Positions 27,482-36,335 of a stretch of 64,000 bases of DNA are shown here, in pieces (position 1 is the stretch's first letter; every line of letters starts with the position of its first letter). Origin of the DNA: SYLG01 sp965226945 (GTDB lineage Bacteria > Planctomycetota > Planctomycetia > Gemmatales > Gemmataceae); NCBI GenBank assembly GCA_965226945.1, contig OZ245717.1, positions 2,108,001 to 2,172,000 of the forward strand. Reading direction: 5' to 3'. Position numbers and translations under genes: made by a program. Under the pieces are notes generated by a model. It saw only the letters and a program-made list of their open reading frames with translations, made no database searches and was not told the origin of the DNA.

Positions 27482-27892
27482 ATGACGCCATGGATCGACT
27501 GGTATAACGCGCTTCTCAAGCCAAGTTGGACGCCGCCGCCATCCGCCATCAGCTTGATTTGGCTCCTTCTCTATCCGGTGATCGCCGTCAGTTTTGGATT
27601 CGTCTTGATCCAGGCCTGCCGCAAGCAATTGCCGTGGAAGGCGGCACTGCCGTTCGCTCTCAATCTCACGGCCAATCTATTATTTATGCCTGTTTTCTCT
27701 GGATTGAGAAACCTGCCACTTGCAAGTCTGGTGATTGTAATCGTGTGGGCAACACTCATTTGGTGCATCGTTGCGATTTGGCGGCACTACCGCTGGATTG
27801 CCATCGCCCAGGGACCCTATTTGGTTTGGGTGTCCATCGCGACCGTCTTACAACTCAGCATCACGGCAATGAACTGGGGAGTCACCCGTTGA
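27482..27892 (+). CDS. tspO: TspO/MBR family tryptophan-rich sensory protein
   Basis: TspO homologues are small five-helix membrane proteins that bind porphyrins and are linked to tetrapyrrole handling and light/oxygen regulation. The 136-residue sequence begins WYNALLKPSWTPPP, the conserved TspO N-terminal motif, and has five hydrophobic segments and scattered Trp residues (WLLLYP, VIVWATLIW, WRHYRW). Length is slightly below the usual 150-160. The 3' end overlaps the next gene: stop TGA at 27890-27892 and the uvsE TTG at 27889. Its closeness to a heme-oxygenase/phytochrome cluster 3 kb away makes a tetrapyrrole role plausible; that is inference. Confidence 0.88.
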   Translation: MTPWIDWYNALLKPSWTPPPSAISLIWLLLYPVIAVSFGFVLIQACRKQLPWKAALPFALNLTANLLFMPVFSGLRNLPLASLVIVIVWATLIWCIVAIWRHYRWIAIAQGPYLVWVSIATVLQLSITAMNWGVTR

Positions 27893-28791
27893 TTCGGCTC
27901 GGCTTGTGTTGCATCTTCAAGGATCAGCCCATCAAGTTCGCCACGACCACGGCAACGGCCGTGACCAAAATGAAGCGGCCCGATGCCCTGGCCAAACTTT
28001 CGCGGCTCTGTCTGGCGAATGCAGACGCGTTGTTGCAGGCCCTTCGTTTTTGCTCTTCCCATGGCATCGGCTCTTTTCGCGTGAATAGTCAGATTCTTCC
28101 ACTGAAGACCCATCCCACGTGCGGCTACGAGATGGACGACCTGCCTGATGGAGCCGAGATCATTCGACAGATGAAAGAGTCCGGCAAATTTGTGAAGGGC
28201 CATGGTTTGCGGACCACCTTTCATCCGGATCAGTTTGTGGTGCTGAATTCGCCAAGAGCCGCGGTGGTGGAGGCCTCCCTTCGAGAGCTTGAATACCAAG
28301 GGGAAGTCGCAGAGTGGATCGCGGCCGATGTGATCAATATTCACGGCGGCGGTGCCTTTGGCGACAAGCAAAAAGCGCTCGCCGAGTTCGCCAAGAATGT
28401 TGGAAGGCTTTCCCAGAGGGTCAGGACGAAACTAACCCTTGAGAATGACGACAAAATTTTTACGCCGGCCGACCTGATCCCCCTTTGCAGATTGACCGCA
28501 ATTCCACTCGTTTACGATGTGCATCACCACCGCTGCAACGCCGATGGATGGAGTATCGAGCACGCGACGCGAGAAGCCCTCGCAACCTGGGACCGCGAAC
28601 CGCTTTTTCACCTATCGAGCCCCATCGAAGGATGGGATGGCGTGAAACCGGAACGTCACCACGACTACATCGACGTCCACGACTTTCCGGAGTGTTGGCG
28701 ACATGAACGCATCACCGTCGAAGTCGAAGCCAAGGCGAAGGAATTGGCGGTGGAGAAGCTGCGAAAGGAACTGGCTGCAGTGGTTCCTTGA
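27889..28791 (+). CDS. uvsE: UV damage endonuclease UvsE (UVDE)
   Basis: UvsE nicks DNA 5' to UV photoproducts and other lesions as an alternative excision pathway. The 300-residue protein starts with LIRLGLCCIFKDQPIKF (Met at the TTG), then FRVNSQILPLKTHP, LRTTFHPDQFVVLNSP, NIHGGGAFGDK, LTLENDD, VYDVHHHRCNA and HHDYIDV, carrying the Zn/Mn ligands His, Glu and Asp of the TIM-barrel enzyme. I chose TTG 27889: GGGGAG lies 8-13 bases upstream and the sequence from here matches the usual family start (MIRLGLCC). Longer frames start inside tspO and read non-homologous sequence. It overlaps tspO by four bases. Confidence 0.95.
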   Translation: MIRLGLCCIFKDQPIKFATTTATAVTKMKRPDALAKLSRLCLANADALLQALRFCSSHGIGSFRVNSQILPLKTHPTCGYEMDDLPDGAEIIRQMKESGKFVKGHGLRTTFHPDQFVVLNSPRAAVVEASLRELEYQGEVAEWIAADVINIHGGGAFGDKQKALAEFAKNVGRLSQRVRTKLTLENDDKIFTPADLIPLCRLTAIPLVYDVHHHRCNADGWSIEHATREALATWDREPLFHLSSPIEGWDGVKPERHHDYIDVHDFPECWRHERITVEVEAKAKELAVEKLRKELAAVVP

Positions 28792-28798
28792 ATGAGAA

Positions 28799-30103
28799 CT
28801 ACTTGGGCACGGGAACAGAGTAGGTTGCCTTCTTTTGGTTCGATGGCATCGCGCCCTGTTGGCCTGTTTCGACCCTTCTCAGAAAACCCTCCACAGCTTG
28901 GTGGAAATCGGCGTGGCGTTCGAAAAATCCACAGTGCTTGGCCGACTTCAACGGAACAAGTTCCGCCAGGGGGATGGTGTTGGCCATGAATGCACTGGCT
29001 TCAGGAAGGCAGGTGCCATCTTCGTCACCGGCAACCACCAGAGTCGGAATGGGAATTCGTGCCAACACATCGGTCGCGTCGTACCGGAACATGCCGAGCA
29101 CGCCACGGGCGATCACGGCGGGTGATGCTGGCAGATAATAGTTGGTCATAAAGTCGAGTTGGCCGCGCGTCTCCTTAACGGAAAATGACTCTCTTTCCGT
29201 GGAGCGATGCGCCGATCCATTCCAGTAACTCATCCAGTTCAACACCCGATAGACCGGAGAAAACCAAATCATCAAATGACAGAGTGGCTCTAAAACCGGC
29301 TTTTGCAATGCGGTGTAGATGGGCGCATAGGACATGGTTTTGAGGGGATTGGTGTAGGTGCTTTGTCCAAGGACCAAGCCGGCGACACGCGTACCCAACG
29401 ATGCGGGAAAGAGTTTGCAGTAGGTCAAGATGGTCATGACCCCGATGCTGTGGCCGACCAACACCACGGGTTTCTTCCCTGCCACACCTATGACGGCCTC
29501 AAGGTTTTGGGCCAAACGATCCAGGCTCCAGCTGCGATCGGCGGGCTTGTCCGATTGTCCCAAGCCCGGCAAATCCCAGGTGATGATCCGGCGGTCCGCG
29601 CCGAATCGCTTCGTGAAGTAGCACCAGGCTTGATGGTCCAGCCCCCAGCCATGCACGCACACAATCGGTGGCGCGTCCGCGGGGCCGTACGACTCCACAT
29701 GCAAATGGGTGCCATCGGGCAAACGGACCTTTTGCACTTCTCCTTTGAGCGTTGCAGGCTCGTCCACACCGGCTGGCCGCAAAAGCCGCGGGCTGACAAC
29801 CCATCCGCCGCCCAGCGACCAGCCGACAAGCGCGAGGCCGCCCAGTAGGAAAGCCGTTTCCTTGTTGAAGTCAAATTCCCACGATACGGTGCGGACGCGC
29901 TCGATCGTTTCCTTCGGCGGCCGCAGTTCATCGGGTTGATCCGGCGGAATGATCTCTTGTCGCACCGGAACCTCAACCACCTCGACCACCTGTCGTTCGC
30001 GGTGGTTGTACCACATCGTGAGAAGGATGATTCCCGTACCGAGCAGGACAATCGAGAAGAGCCCACGCAACGACATTCCGAGGATGCTGGCAGGCATGAA
30101 CAT
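28799..30103 (-). CDS. Membrane-anchored alpha/beta hydrolase
   Basis: The about 434-residue protein has two N-terminal hydrophobic segments (FSIVLLGTGIILLTMW and FLLGGLALVGWSLGGGW) separated by a charged stretch, then an alpha/beta-hydrolase domain. The domain has VCVHGWGLDHQAWCYF, GHSIGVM with the nucleophile Ser, VVAGDEDGTCLPE with the likely Asp, and AKHCGFFERHADF with the His. It resembles haloperoxidase/epoxide-hydrolase-type esterases. I prefer the ATG at 30103 with AAAAGG upstream; ATG 30112 is possible and the frame is open to 30325. It faces away from the upstream response region. Substrate unknown; it is convergent with uvsE. Confidence 0.78.
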   Translation of the reverse strand: MFMPASILGMSLRGLFSIVLLGTGIILLTMWYNHRERQVVEVVEVPVRQEIIPPDQPDELRPPKETIERVRTVSWEFDFNKETAFLLGGLALVGWSLGGGWVVSPRLLRPAGVDEPATLKGEVQKVRLPDGTHLHVESYGPADAPPIVCVHGWGLDHQAWCYFTKRFGADRRIITWDLPGLGQSDKPADRSWSLDRLAQNLEAVIGVAGKKPVVLVGHSIGVMTILTYCKLFPASLGTRVAGLVLGQSTYTNPLKTMSYAPIYTALQKPVLEPLCHLMIWFSPVYRVLNWMSYWNGSAHRSTERESFSVKETRGQLDFMTNYYLPASPAVIARGVLGMFRYDATDVLARIPIPTLVVAGDEDGTCLPEASAFMANTIPLAELVPLKSAKHCGFFERHADFHQAVEGFLRRVETGQQGAMPSNQKKATYSVPVPK

Positions 30104-30700
30104 AGGAGACATCCTTTTGAAACGATCGATTTCCCTGACGAAGGTCGGCCTGTCCTCACCGCAAATTTGATACCAAATATCGAAACGGGTGAGCTGGACC
30201 GATGCCCTGAGATGGGTGATACCAGCCAAGTCGTTTTTGAATGATGCCCGAAGGGATGGGCATGGTTTTTGCCAGAACGAGAGCCTTGCTGCGTAAATCA
30301 CTCTCGAATGGTTGGCACTCGACAAGCAAACCTGAGAGGAAGCAAGCTAGGTGCTCGGTTGTTGGCTCGAAAGCAGGTCGGTTGATTTGCAAAGTGGCCG
30401 AACCATGGCCGAACCCGAGGAAGTGAGCGCCATCGCCTTGTAAGGCAGCGACCGCCGTTTCCAAGAGATTCTGGAGGCCGTCGCCGTGAACAAAGAAACT
30501 TTGGTTGATACCCCCATGCAACTGTCTCGAAAACGGCCCAATTCCCTAGAATTTCCTCTCGGAATCCTGCACGCCGCCCATGATGCGCCGTGGGTTTTGG
30601 TTCGGTCCGGTCATTTGATTTTTAACGAACCAGTCGGTCCTGGTTGGAACGGGCAGTGCATCTGCGATGGGTCGCCCGGCATCGATTGGAGTGAGTCCAC
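30104..30700. other. Divergent intergenic region
   Basis: Between the leftward hydrolase and the rightward kinase operon. The open frame running past 30103 lacks start support. A 72-codon frame (30486-30704) overlaps the kinase start in ATGA and could be a leader peptide, but no motif supports it. Confidence 0.4.
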
Positions 30701-32227
30701 ATGACCGAACCCGGCAGCCCCGTCATCCTTCTCGTCGACGATAGCGAGGACAACCGCTACACCGTGCGCCGGCATCTGGAACAAGCTGGATTCCGAGTCA
30801 TTGAGGGCGCCAGCGGCGAGGATACCTTGCGGCTCGTTCGGGAAAATCCCGATCTGATCATTCTCGATGTGGATCTGCCCGATACGAACGGGTTCGAGGT
30901 CTGCCAACATCTCAAAAGCATCCCGGCCACCGCCACAATCCCCGTGCTCAACCTCTCCGCCACATTTACCATGACCCGGCACCGCGTCCAGGGCCTGGAC
31001 AGCGGGGCCGATGCCTATCTCTGTCACCCCGTCGAACCGATCGAGCTAGTGGCCACCGTCAATGCCCTGCTCCGGGTGAGGCGCGCCGAGCAGGCGTTGC
31101 GCGATGCCGACCGCCGCAAGAACGACTTCCTGGCGATGCTCGCCCACGAATTGCGTAACCCGCTCGCCCCAATCCGCACTGCGGTCGAAGTCCTGAAAAA
31201 GCTGGACGGTGCCGATTCGCCGCTACGCCGCGTCAGGGAAATCGTCGACCGGCAAGTGTCGCACATGACCCGGCTGATCGATGACCTGCTCGACGTGTCG
31301 AGAATTGCCCTCGGAAAAGTGACTCTTCAGCGGGAGCGCTGGGACCTTGCGCGGCTTGCTCGCGACACGGCTGAGGATTATCGCGGAACATTCGAATCCG
31401 ATCAACTTACGCTTCATTTACAAATGTGCAAAGAGCCGGTGTGGGTGCTGGGAGATCGGACTCGGCTGGCCCAAGTGATCGGCAATATGCTGCACAACGC
31501 TCGCAAATTCACCGACCCCGGCGGGCAGGTCCATGTCTCGGTCGAGGTGAAGGCCGGTGCCGCGGCCGTTTCCGTGCAAGACACCGGCATTGGGATGGAC
31601 GCCGAAATCATGCGGCATATTTTCGAGCCGTTCTCCCAGGCCGACCGCACTCTCGATCGCAGCCGCGGCGGACTGGGACTTGGATTGGCCCTGGTCAAGG
31701 GCCTGGTGGAGCTCCATGGTGGCGAAGTTCGGGTGGCAAGCGACGGACTTGGCAAAGGGACCACGTTTACGGTGCGGTTGCCGCTCGACACGGCGACCAC
31801 CGCGGGAGGGCCGAAGGAGCCGGCGCCCGCGCTTCCCGCAACCGCCTGCAGGGTCCTTGTGATTGAAGATAATTCCGACGCGGCGGCGAGCCTGGAACTC
31901 CTCCTGGGAATGATGGGCCACGAAGTCCGGGTGGCCAGAACCGGGGTCGTGGGGGTGGCCGTCGTCAAGACCTTCCATCCCGACCTCGTGCTCTGCGATA
32001 TCGGGCTGCCCGGCGGCATGGACGGGTTCGCCGTGGCCAGCGCGCTACGCGCCGATCTCACTACCAACGGGGCCTATCTGGTCGCCCTGACCGGTTATGG
32101 CCAGCCGGAAGATCGCGCGAAATCGATCGAAGCCGGCTTCGATGTGCATCTCACCAAACCCGTGGACGGGTTGGCGCTCGATCGTGTCTTCGCGGCCGTG
32201 GTCCGCCGCTCGCACGGGGGGGAATGA
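30701..32227 (+). CDS. REC-histidine kinase-REC hybrid signalling protein
   Basis: This 508-residue soluble protein has no sensor domain. It starts with a receiver (Asp56 in DLIILDVDLPDTNG), then HisKA (His149 in AMLAHELRNPLAPIRTAVE), HATPase_c (NMLHNARKFTD, DRSRGGLGLGLALVKGLVELHGG) and a second receiver (Asp433 in VLCDIGLPGGMDG). In the first receiver the conserved C-terminal Lys-Pro is replaced by CHP (His109-Pro110), so it may be weakly or not phosphorylated. It is the first gene of an operon with heme oxygenase, bacteriophytochrome and a response regulator; ATGA overlap with the next gene. It probably receives signals through phosphotransfer rather than by direct sensing. Confidence 0.88.
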   Translation: MTEPGSPVILLVDDSEDNRYTVRRHLEQAGFRVIEGASGEDTLRLVRENPDLIILDVDLPDTNGFEVCQHLKSIPATATIPVLNLSATFTMTRHRVQGLDSGADAYLCHPVEPIELVATVNALLRVRRAEQALRDADRRKNDFLAMLAHELRNPLAPIRTAVEVLKKLDGADSPLRRVREIVDRQVSHMTRLIDDLLDVSRIALGKVTLQRERWDLARLARDTAEDYRGTFESDQLTLHLQMCKEPVWVLGDRTRLAQVIGNMLHNARKFTDPGGQVHVSVEVKAGAAAVSVQDTGIGMDAEIMRHIFEPFSQADRTLDRSRGGLGLGLALVKGLVELHGGEVRVASDGLGKGTTFTVRLPLDTATTAGGPKEPAPALPATACRVLVIEDNSDAAASLELLLGMMGHEVRVARTGVVGVAVVKTFHPDLVLCDIGLPGGMDGFAVASALRADLTTNGAYLVALTGYGQPEDRAKSIEAGFDVHLTKPVDGLALDRVFAAVVRRSHGGE

Positions 32228-32802
32228 TGATCCTCGCCCGGCTGCGACGCGAGACGCGCCCCCATCACGATGCTGTCGAAGCGCAGCTCGGTCTATTCGA
32301 TCGTCCCGTTACGCTGGACAGCTACCGCAGCCTCCTGAACAAGTTCTGGGGTTTCTACAAACCGGTTGAGGCCCGCATCGACGCCGTGGCCGACTGGCCA
32401 ACCCTGGGGCTCGATTGGGATCGAAGGCGTAAGGTGCCGCTACTTGAGCGCGACCTCGCCGATCTGGGTGTCGGCCCGGTCTTGCTCGACGGATTGGAAT
32501 GCACGGCTCTGCCAGATTTGCAAAGCGTCCCCGAGGCCCTCGGCTGCCTGTACGTCCTCGAAGGATCCACCCTGGGCGGCCAGGTGATCACGCGGCATCT
32601 TGAGGGCCTAAACGGCGGGCCCTTCCCAACCGCCTTTTTTTCCAGTTACGGCGAGAACCTCGGGCAGATGTGGAAATCTTTTGGAGAATTTTTGACTAGC
32701 TACTCTGCAGCTTGGGCGGTGGACGACGAGATTGTCCGTTCAGCCTGTGCCACATTCGACACCCTCACAGCCTGGCTGGCAGCCGGTGAGGGGCGCTCAT
32801 GA
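32224..32802 (+). CDS. bphO: Biliverdin-producing heme oxygenase BphO
   Basis: Heme oxygenase opens heme to biliverdin, CO and Fe2+, giving the chromophore for the next gene. The 192-residue protein has the His-containing RRETRPHHDAVEAQLGL helix at the N-terminus (proximal His around 14-15) and the conserved GCLYVLEGSTLGGQVITRHL block, with the Gly-rich distal helix. It overlaps the kinase gene by four bases at its start and bphP by four at its end, an arrangement seen in other BphO-BphP operons and supporting co-translation. Confidence 0.95.
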   Translation: MMILARLRRETRPHHDAVEAQLGLFDRPVTLDSYRSLLNKFWGFYKPVEARIDAVADWPTLGLDWDRRRKVPLLERDLADLGVGPVLLDGLECTALPDLQSVPEALGCLYVLEGSTLGGQVITRHLEGLNGGPFPTAFFSSYGENLGQMWKSFGEFLTSYSAAWAVDDEIVRSACATFDTLTAWLAAGEGRS

Positions 32803-35081
32803 ACAGCGGCGCCTACAGCATCAAAAGCGGTGAAGTCACGCTCACCAACTGCGACCGCGAACCAATCCATATTCCCGGCTGCGTCCTGCCGCACGGCGTG
32901 TTGCTCTCCTTGCGGCTGTCCGATTTGACGGTGGTGCAGGCCAGCGCCAACACGACCACGCTATTTGGCGTTGAACCGGCGGACCTTCTCGGCCGCGGCC
33001 TCGACGCGCTCCTTGACAGGGATCATGCCCGCCGGCTCACCCATTTTCTTCGGACCGAGCATCCGGAAAACGGCCCGCTGTTCGCTCTGACAGCGACTCC
33101 CACCGGCTCATCCGGCACGTTTGACGTGACCGCCCACACCCAGGGCCAGGTTGCGGTGCTCGAATGGGAGCCATCCACCCGTACCGCTGGGCCTGCGAGT
33201 CCCGACTATTACGCCCTGGTGAAGAAAACCCTCAGCCGGCTGCAATCGGCCGCGACCATGCGTGACTACTGCCGGGCCGTCACGGAGGAAATCCGCTCGC
33301 TGACCGAGCTGGACCGGGTAATGGTGTACCGCTTTCAAGAGGACGGCAGCGGCTGGATTTTTGCGGAAAGCAAGCGGGAAGACCTGAACCCGTACCTCGA
33401 CTTGCACTACCCCGCCGCCGATATCCCGCTTCCCGCCCGCCGGTTGTTCCTGAAGCTATGGCACCGGCTGGTGCCCGACGTTCGCGCCGAGCCGGCCGAG
33501 CTGATTCCCCTCGTCAACCCGGTGACGAACGCTCCACTGGACATGACGCACTGCGCGCTACGCGGAGCGTCGGTCATGTACACCGAGTACTTACAAAACA
33601 TGGGAGTGGCGGCCGCGCTGGTCATGCCGCTCATCCGGGATGGCCGCCTGTGGGGATTGATCGCGACCCATCATTACACGCCCAAGTACATTCCTCACCA
33701 TGTTCGGGTGGCCTGCGAGTTTTTGGCGCAGGTTGTCTCGCTCCAACTGGCCGCCGCCGAAGACCGCGAAGACAAGGAGTACCGGCTGCGCATCCGTGCC
33801 ACCCATGAAACGCTGGTCACGCTGGCGGCAACGGCCGGCACCCCTTTGCACACCCTTGTCACCGCATCGCCCGGCCTGTTGGACCTGATCGATGCGGGCG
33901 GAGTGGCGCTGGTGCACAACGGATCGGTGTGGACCGGCGGCCGAACCCCGACTGCCGAACAAATCCTGGCGCTTGCCGGGTGGCTACGGACGCGGAAAGG
34001 ATTCGAGAGCGGCCTGCAAACAAGCGCCTTGCCCTCCGAATACGAGCCAGCGCACGCGTTCAAGGACTCGGCCTGTGGATTGCTCGCCGTGCCGATTTCG
34101 CGAACCTGCCGCGACCTGCTCATCTGGTTTCGGCCCGAGCAAATCGAGACGGTCCAGTGGGCGGGCTATCCGTACGAGAAGCCCACCGAGGTGGGACCGC
34201 ACGGCCCGCGGCTGACTCCGCGCAAGTCGTTCGAATTGTGGCAAGAGTCGGTCGAGGGAACTGCCCCGGCCTGGAAAGAGATCGAAATCGAAGCCGTCCG
34301 CCGCTTCCGGGTCGCGGTGCTCGACATGGTGATTGCGCATGCGGAGCAGTTGGCGCGAGTGAACAAGGAACTCGAGGAGATGGTCGAGGAGTTGGATGCC
34401 TTCAACTATGTCGCCAGTCACGACCTCAAGGAGCCGCTCCGGGGCATCCACAATTACGCGGCCTTTCTGCTTGAAGACTACGAAGGCAAGCTGGGTGAGG
34501 ATGGCGAGTCGAAGCTCAAGGCGATGATGCGGCTGAGCCAGCGGATGGAGTCGTTGATCGAATCGCTTCTTCATTACTCCAAGATGGGCCGCGGCGAAAT
34601 CATCTTGCGCGACAAGGACCTCAACCTCCTCCTCAAGGACACCCTGGATACTCTCCAAACGCGGCTAGAAGAAACGAGAGCAACGGTCCGCGTGCCTCGC
34701 CCGTTGCCCAAAGTGAAATGCGATCCGGCGATGGTCGGGGAGATCTTTACGAACCTCATCAGCAATGCCCTGAAGTACAACGACAAGCCGGACAAGTGGG
34801 TCGAAGTCGGATACGAGTTGCGATCCGAACTGGACGAGGCCGGCGAGGAAAAAACGAGTACCGTGCTCTTCGTACGGGACAACGGAATCGGCATACCGGC
34901 GAAACATCACGACAAGGTGTTCCGCATCTTCAAGCGGTTGCATGCGCGCGACAAATTTGGCGGCGGAACGGGAGCTGGGTTAACGATTGTAAAGAAGGTG
35001 GTGGAGCGTCACGGCGGACGCATCTGGGTCGAATCCACCGAGGGTGTGGGGACGACTTTCTACTTCACCCTGGGCGAATAA
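32799..35081 (+). CDS. bphP: Bacteriophytochrome histidine kinase BphP with His-to-Tyr chromophore-pocket change
   Basis: The 760-residue cytoplasmic red/far-red photoreceptor has PAS (chromophore Cys18 in TNCDREPIHIPG), GAF (about 140-325; YPAADIP with the pocket Asp208), PHY (tongue motif PRKSF at 474-478), HisKA (His541 in SHDLKEPLRG) and HATPase_c. Cys18 points to biliverdin binding, supplied by bphO. Within the GAF block LRGASVMYTEYLQNMGV, Tyr261 stands where characterised phytochromes have a nearly invariant His (His260 of DrBphP); the other pocket His (H291/H292) is present. PASDIP is PAADIP. The pocket may therefore be spectrally unusual. It ends 12 bp before a single-domain response regulator. 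Confidence 0.94.
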   Translation: MNSGAYSIKSGEVTLTNCDREPIHIPGCVLPHGVLLSLRLSDLTVVQASANTTTLFGVEPADLLGRGLDALLDRDHARRLTHFLRTEHPENGPLFALTATPTGSSGTFDVTAHTQGQVAVLEWEPSTRTAGPASPDYYALVKKTLSRLQSAATMRDYCRAVTEEIRSLTELDRVMVYRFQEDGSGWIFAESKREDLNPYLDLHYPAADIPLPARRLFLKLWHRLVPDVRAEPAELIPLVNPVTNAPLDMTHCALRGASVMYTEYLQNMGVAAALVMPLIRDGRLWGLIATHHYTPKYIPHHVRVACEFLAQVVSLQLAAAEDREDKEYRLRIRATHETLVTLAATAGTPLHTLVTASPGLLDLIDAGGVALVHNGSVWTGGRTPTAEQILALAGWLRTRKGFESGLQTSALPSEYEPAHAFKDSACGLLAVPISRTCRDLLIWFRPEQIETVQWAGYPYEKPTEVGPHGPRLTPRKSFELWQESVEGTAPAWKEIEIEAVRRFRVAVLDMVIAHAEQLARVNKELEEMVEELDAFNYVASHDLKEPLRGIHNYAAFLLEDYEGKLGEDGESKLKAMMRLSQRMESLIESLLHYSKMGRGEIILRDKDLNLLLKDTLDTLQTRLEETRATVRVPRPLPKVKCDPAMVGEIFTNLISNALKYNDKPDKWVEVGYELRSELDEAGEEKTSTVLFVRDNGIGIPAKHHDKVFRIFKRLHARDKFGGGTGAGLTIVKKVVERHGGRIWVESTEGVGTTFYFTLGE

Positions 35082-35093
35082 GGGAATCGTGTC

Positions 35094-35546
35094 ATGCCGA
35101 ACAACCGGGCGGTACTCCTCGTTGAAGATAGCGACGCCGACAGCGAGACGATGGTGCGTGCCATGGGAAAGTGCGCCGTTCCCCCGGCCATCCACCGCTG
35201 CGCCGACGGTGAGGAAGCACTGGCATTTTTGCGGCGCCTTGACAGTGAGGAGGGGCCGCGGCCTGCGGTCATCCTGCTCGATTTGAATCTACCGGGAACC
35301 GATGGGCGCGATGTGCTCGAACAGATCAAAGCGGACGACGCCCTCAAGCATATTCCGGTGGTCATTCTCACCACTTCCTCGGCATCGTCGGATGTGACCT
35401 TTTGCTACCGGCACGGGGCAAGCGGGTACATCATCAAGCCGGTGGACCTCGCCAAGTTCGCCGCATCCGTTCAGCAGTTTTGCTCCTATTGGTTCGAGGC
35501 GGTGGAGCTGCCGGGTTCCTACCCGCCTGCCAGCCCATCGATTTGA
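35094..35546 (+). CDS. Single-domain response regulator, phytochrome (Rcp1-like) type
   Basis: The 150-residue protein is a receiver domain only. It has VLLVEDSDADSE (acidic pocket), the phospho-acceptor Asp in AVILLDLNLPGTDGRDVLEQIK, VVILTTSSASSD with the Thr/Ser switch, and GYIIKPVDL. The Rcp1-type long insertion (ADGEEALAFLRRLDSEEG) is a hallmark of receivers paired with phytochromes. Located directly downstream of bphP, it is the likely phosphate acceptor of BphP. It has no output domain; targets are unknown. Confidence 0.9.
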   Translation: MPNNRAVLLVEDSDADSETMVRAMGKCAVPPAIHRCADGEEALAFLRRLDSEEGPRPAVILLDLNLPGTDGRDVLEQIKADDALKHIPVVILTTSSASSDVTFCYRHGASGYIIKPVDLAKFAASVQQFCSYWFEAVELPGSYPPASPSI

Positions 35547-35638
35547 CCATTTCTTTCCCCTCGTCAAATGCAGAAAGAGAATCAACCGATCTCGGGCAGG
35601 TGATTTGCCATCGTCGGGTACGCTTCTAAAAAGCCCGG

Positions 35639-36229
35639 ATGAAAGCCGGAACTGCCGAGTCCGATACCCGAGAGCAACTTCTCAGCGCCGCGATGGAATT
35701 CGTGGAGATTCGCGGTTTCAACGCCTTCAGTTACCGCGATCTATCCGAGCGCATTGGCATCCGCACGGCAAGCATTCATTACCACTTCCCCACCAAGGCG
35801 GACCTCGGCGTGGCCATGGTCGTCCGGCACCGGAAAGAAAATGCCGAGTTTTTCCAGCGCCTCGATCTCTCAGGCGGCACTTCGTTCGCACGGCTCAAGG
35901 AGTATTGCGAGGCCTTTCGCAAGTCCTACGGAAATGGCGCACGCATCTGCTTTGGCGGCATGATGGCAACCGATTCGGAATCGCTCACTCCGGAAATCCT
36001 TCAAGAGGTGCGGGGTTGCTACCAGGATCACGAAGATTGGCTGGCACGCACCTTGAAAGCCGGGAAGCGCAAGGGGGAAGTCGCCCTCTCCGACACGCCG
36101 GAGATTGTCGCCCGGGCGCTTTTCGACGCACTGGAAGGGGCCATGTTCGCGACAAGAGCCTTTCGCACGCCCGAGCGGCTAGCGACGACGATTGCCTGGT
36201 GTCTGCGCCAGATCGAACCTCCCTCGTGA
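35639..36229 (+). CDS. TetR-family regulator of the Msr operon
   Basis: The 196-residue protein has a TetR N-terminal HTH (about residues 12-58: LLSAAMEFVEIRGFNAFSYRDLSERIGIRTASIHYHFPTKADLG region, recognition helix near RTASIHYHF). The remaining helices include ICFGGMMATDSESL. Its gene is separated by 106 bp from the lipoprotein/MsrP operon on the same strand, with an inverted repeat at 36274-36291 in between, so it is likely the local repressor of that operon. The putative effector pocket is unrecognised; oxidant or quinone inducers are guesses. Confidence 0.85.
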   Translation: MKAGTAESDTREQLLSAAMEFVEIRGFNAFSYRDLSERIGIRTASIHYHFPTKADLGVAMVVRHRKENAEFFQRLDLSGGTSFARLKEYCEAFRKSYGNGARICFGGMMATDSESLTPEILQEVRGCYQDHEDWLARTLKAGKRKGEVALSDTPEIVARALFDALEGAMFATRAFRTPERLATTIAWCLRQIEPPS

Positions 36230-36273
36230 AAAAAAACCGGATGGCCTTCACCTTTGGGACCCGGCATGCTAAC

Positions 36274-36291
36274 CTACCTAGTAGTAGGTAG
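36274..36291 (+). promoter_or_regulatory. TetR operator candidate, 7-4-7 inverted repeat
   Basis: The arms CTACCTA and TAGGTAG (36274-36280 and 36285-36291) form a perfect inverted repeat around GTAG, 45 bp upstream of the lipoprotein start and just after the TetR gene. Position and symmetry fit a TetR-dimer site overlapping the operon promoter. Confidence 0.65.
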
Positions 36292-36335
36292 CCTCGAGGC
36301 ACCCGCTGGCACCTCCCTTTCATTCGGAGCCGATC

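Noticed and set aside
30486..30704. 72-codon frame ending at the kinase start in ATGA
   Set aside because: Possible leader peptide, but no ribosome-binding site or conserved pattern can be shown from one sequence.
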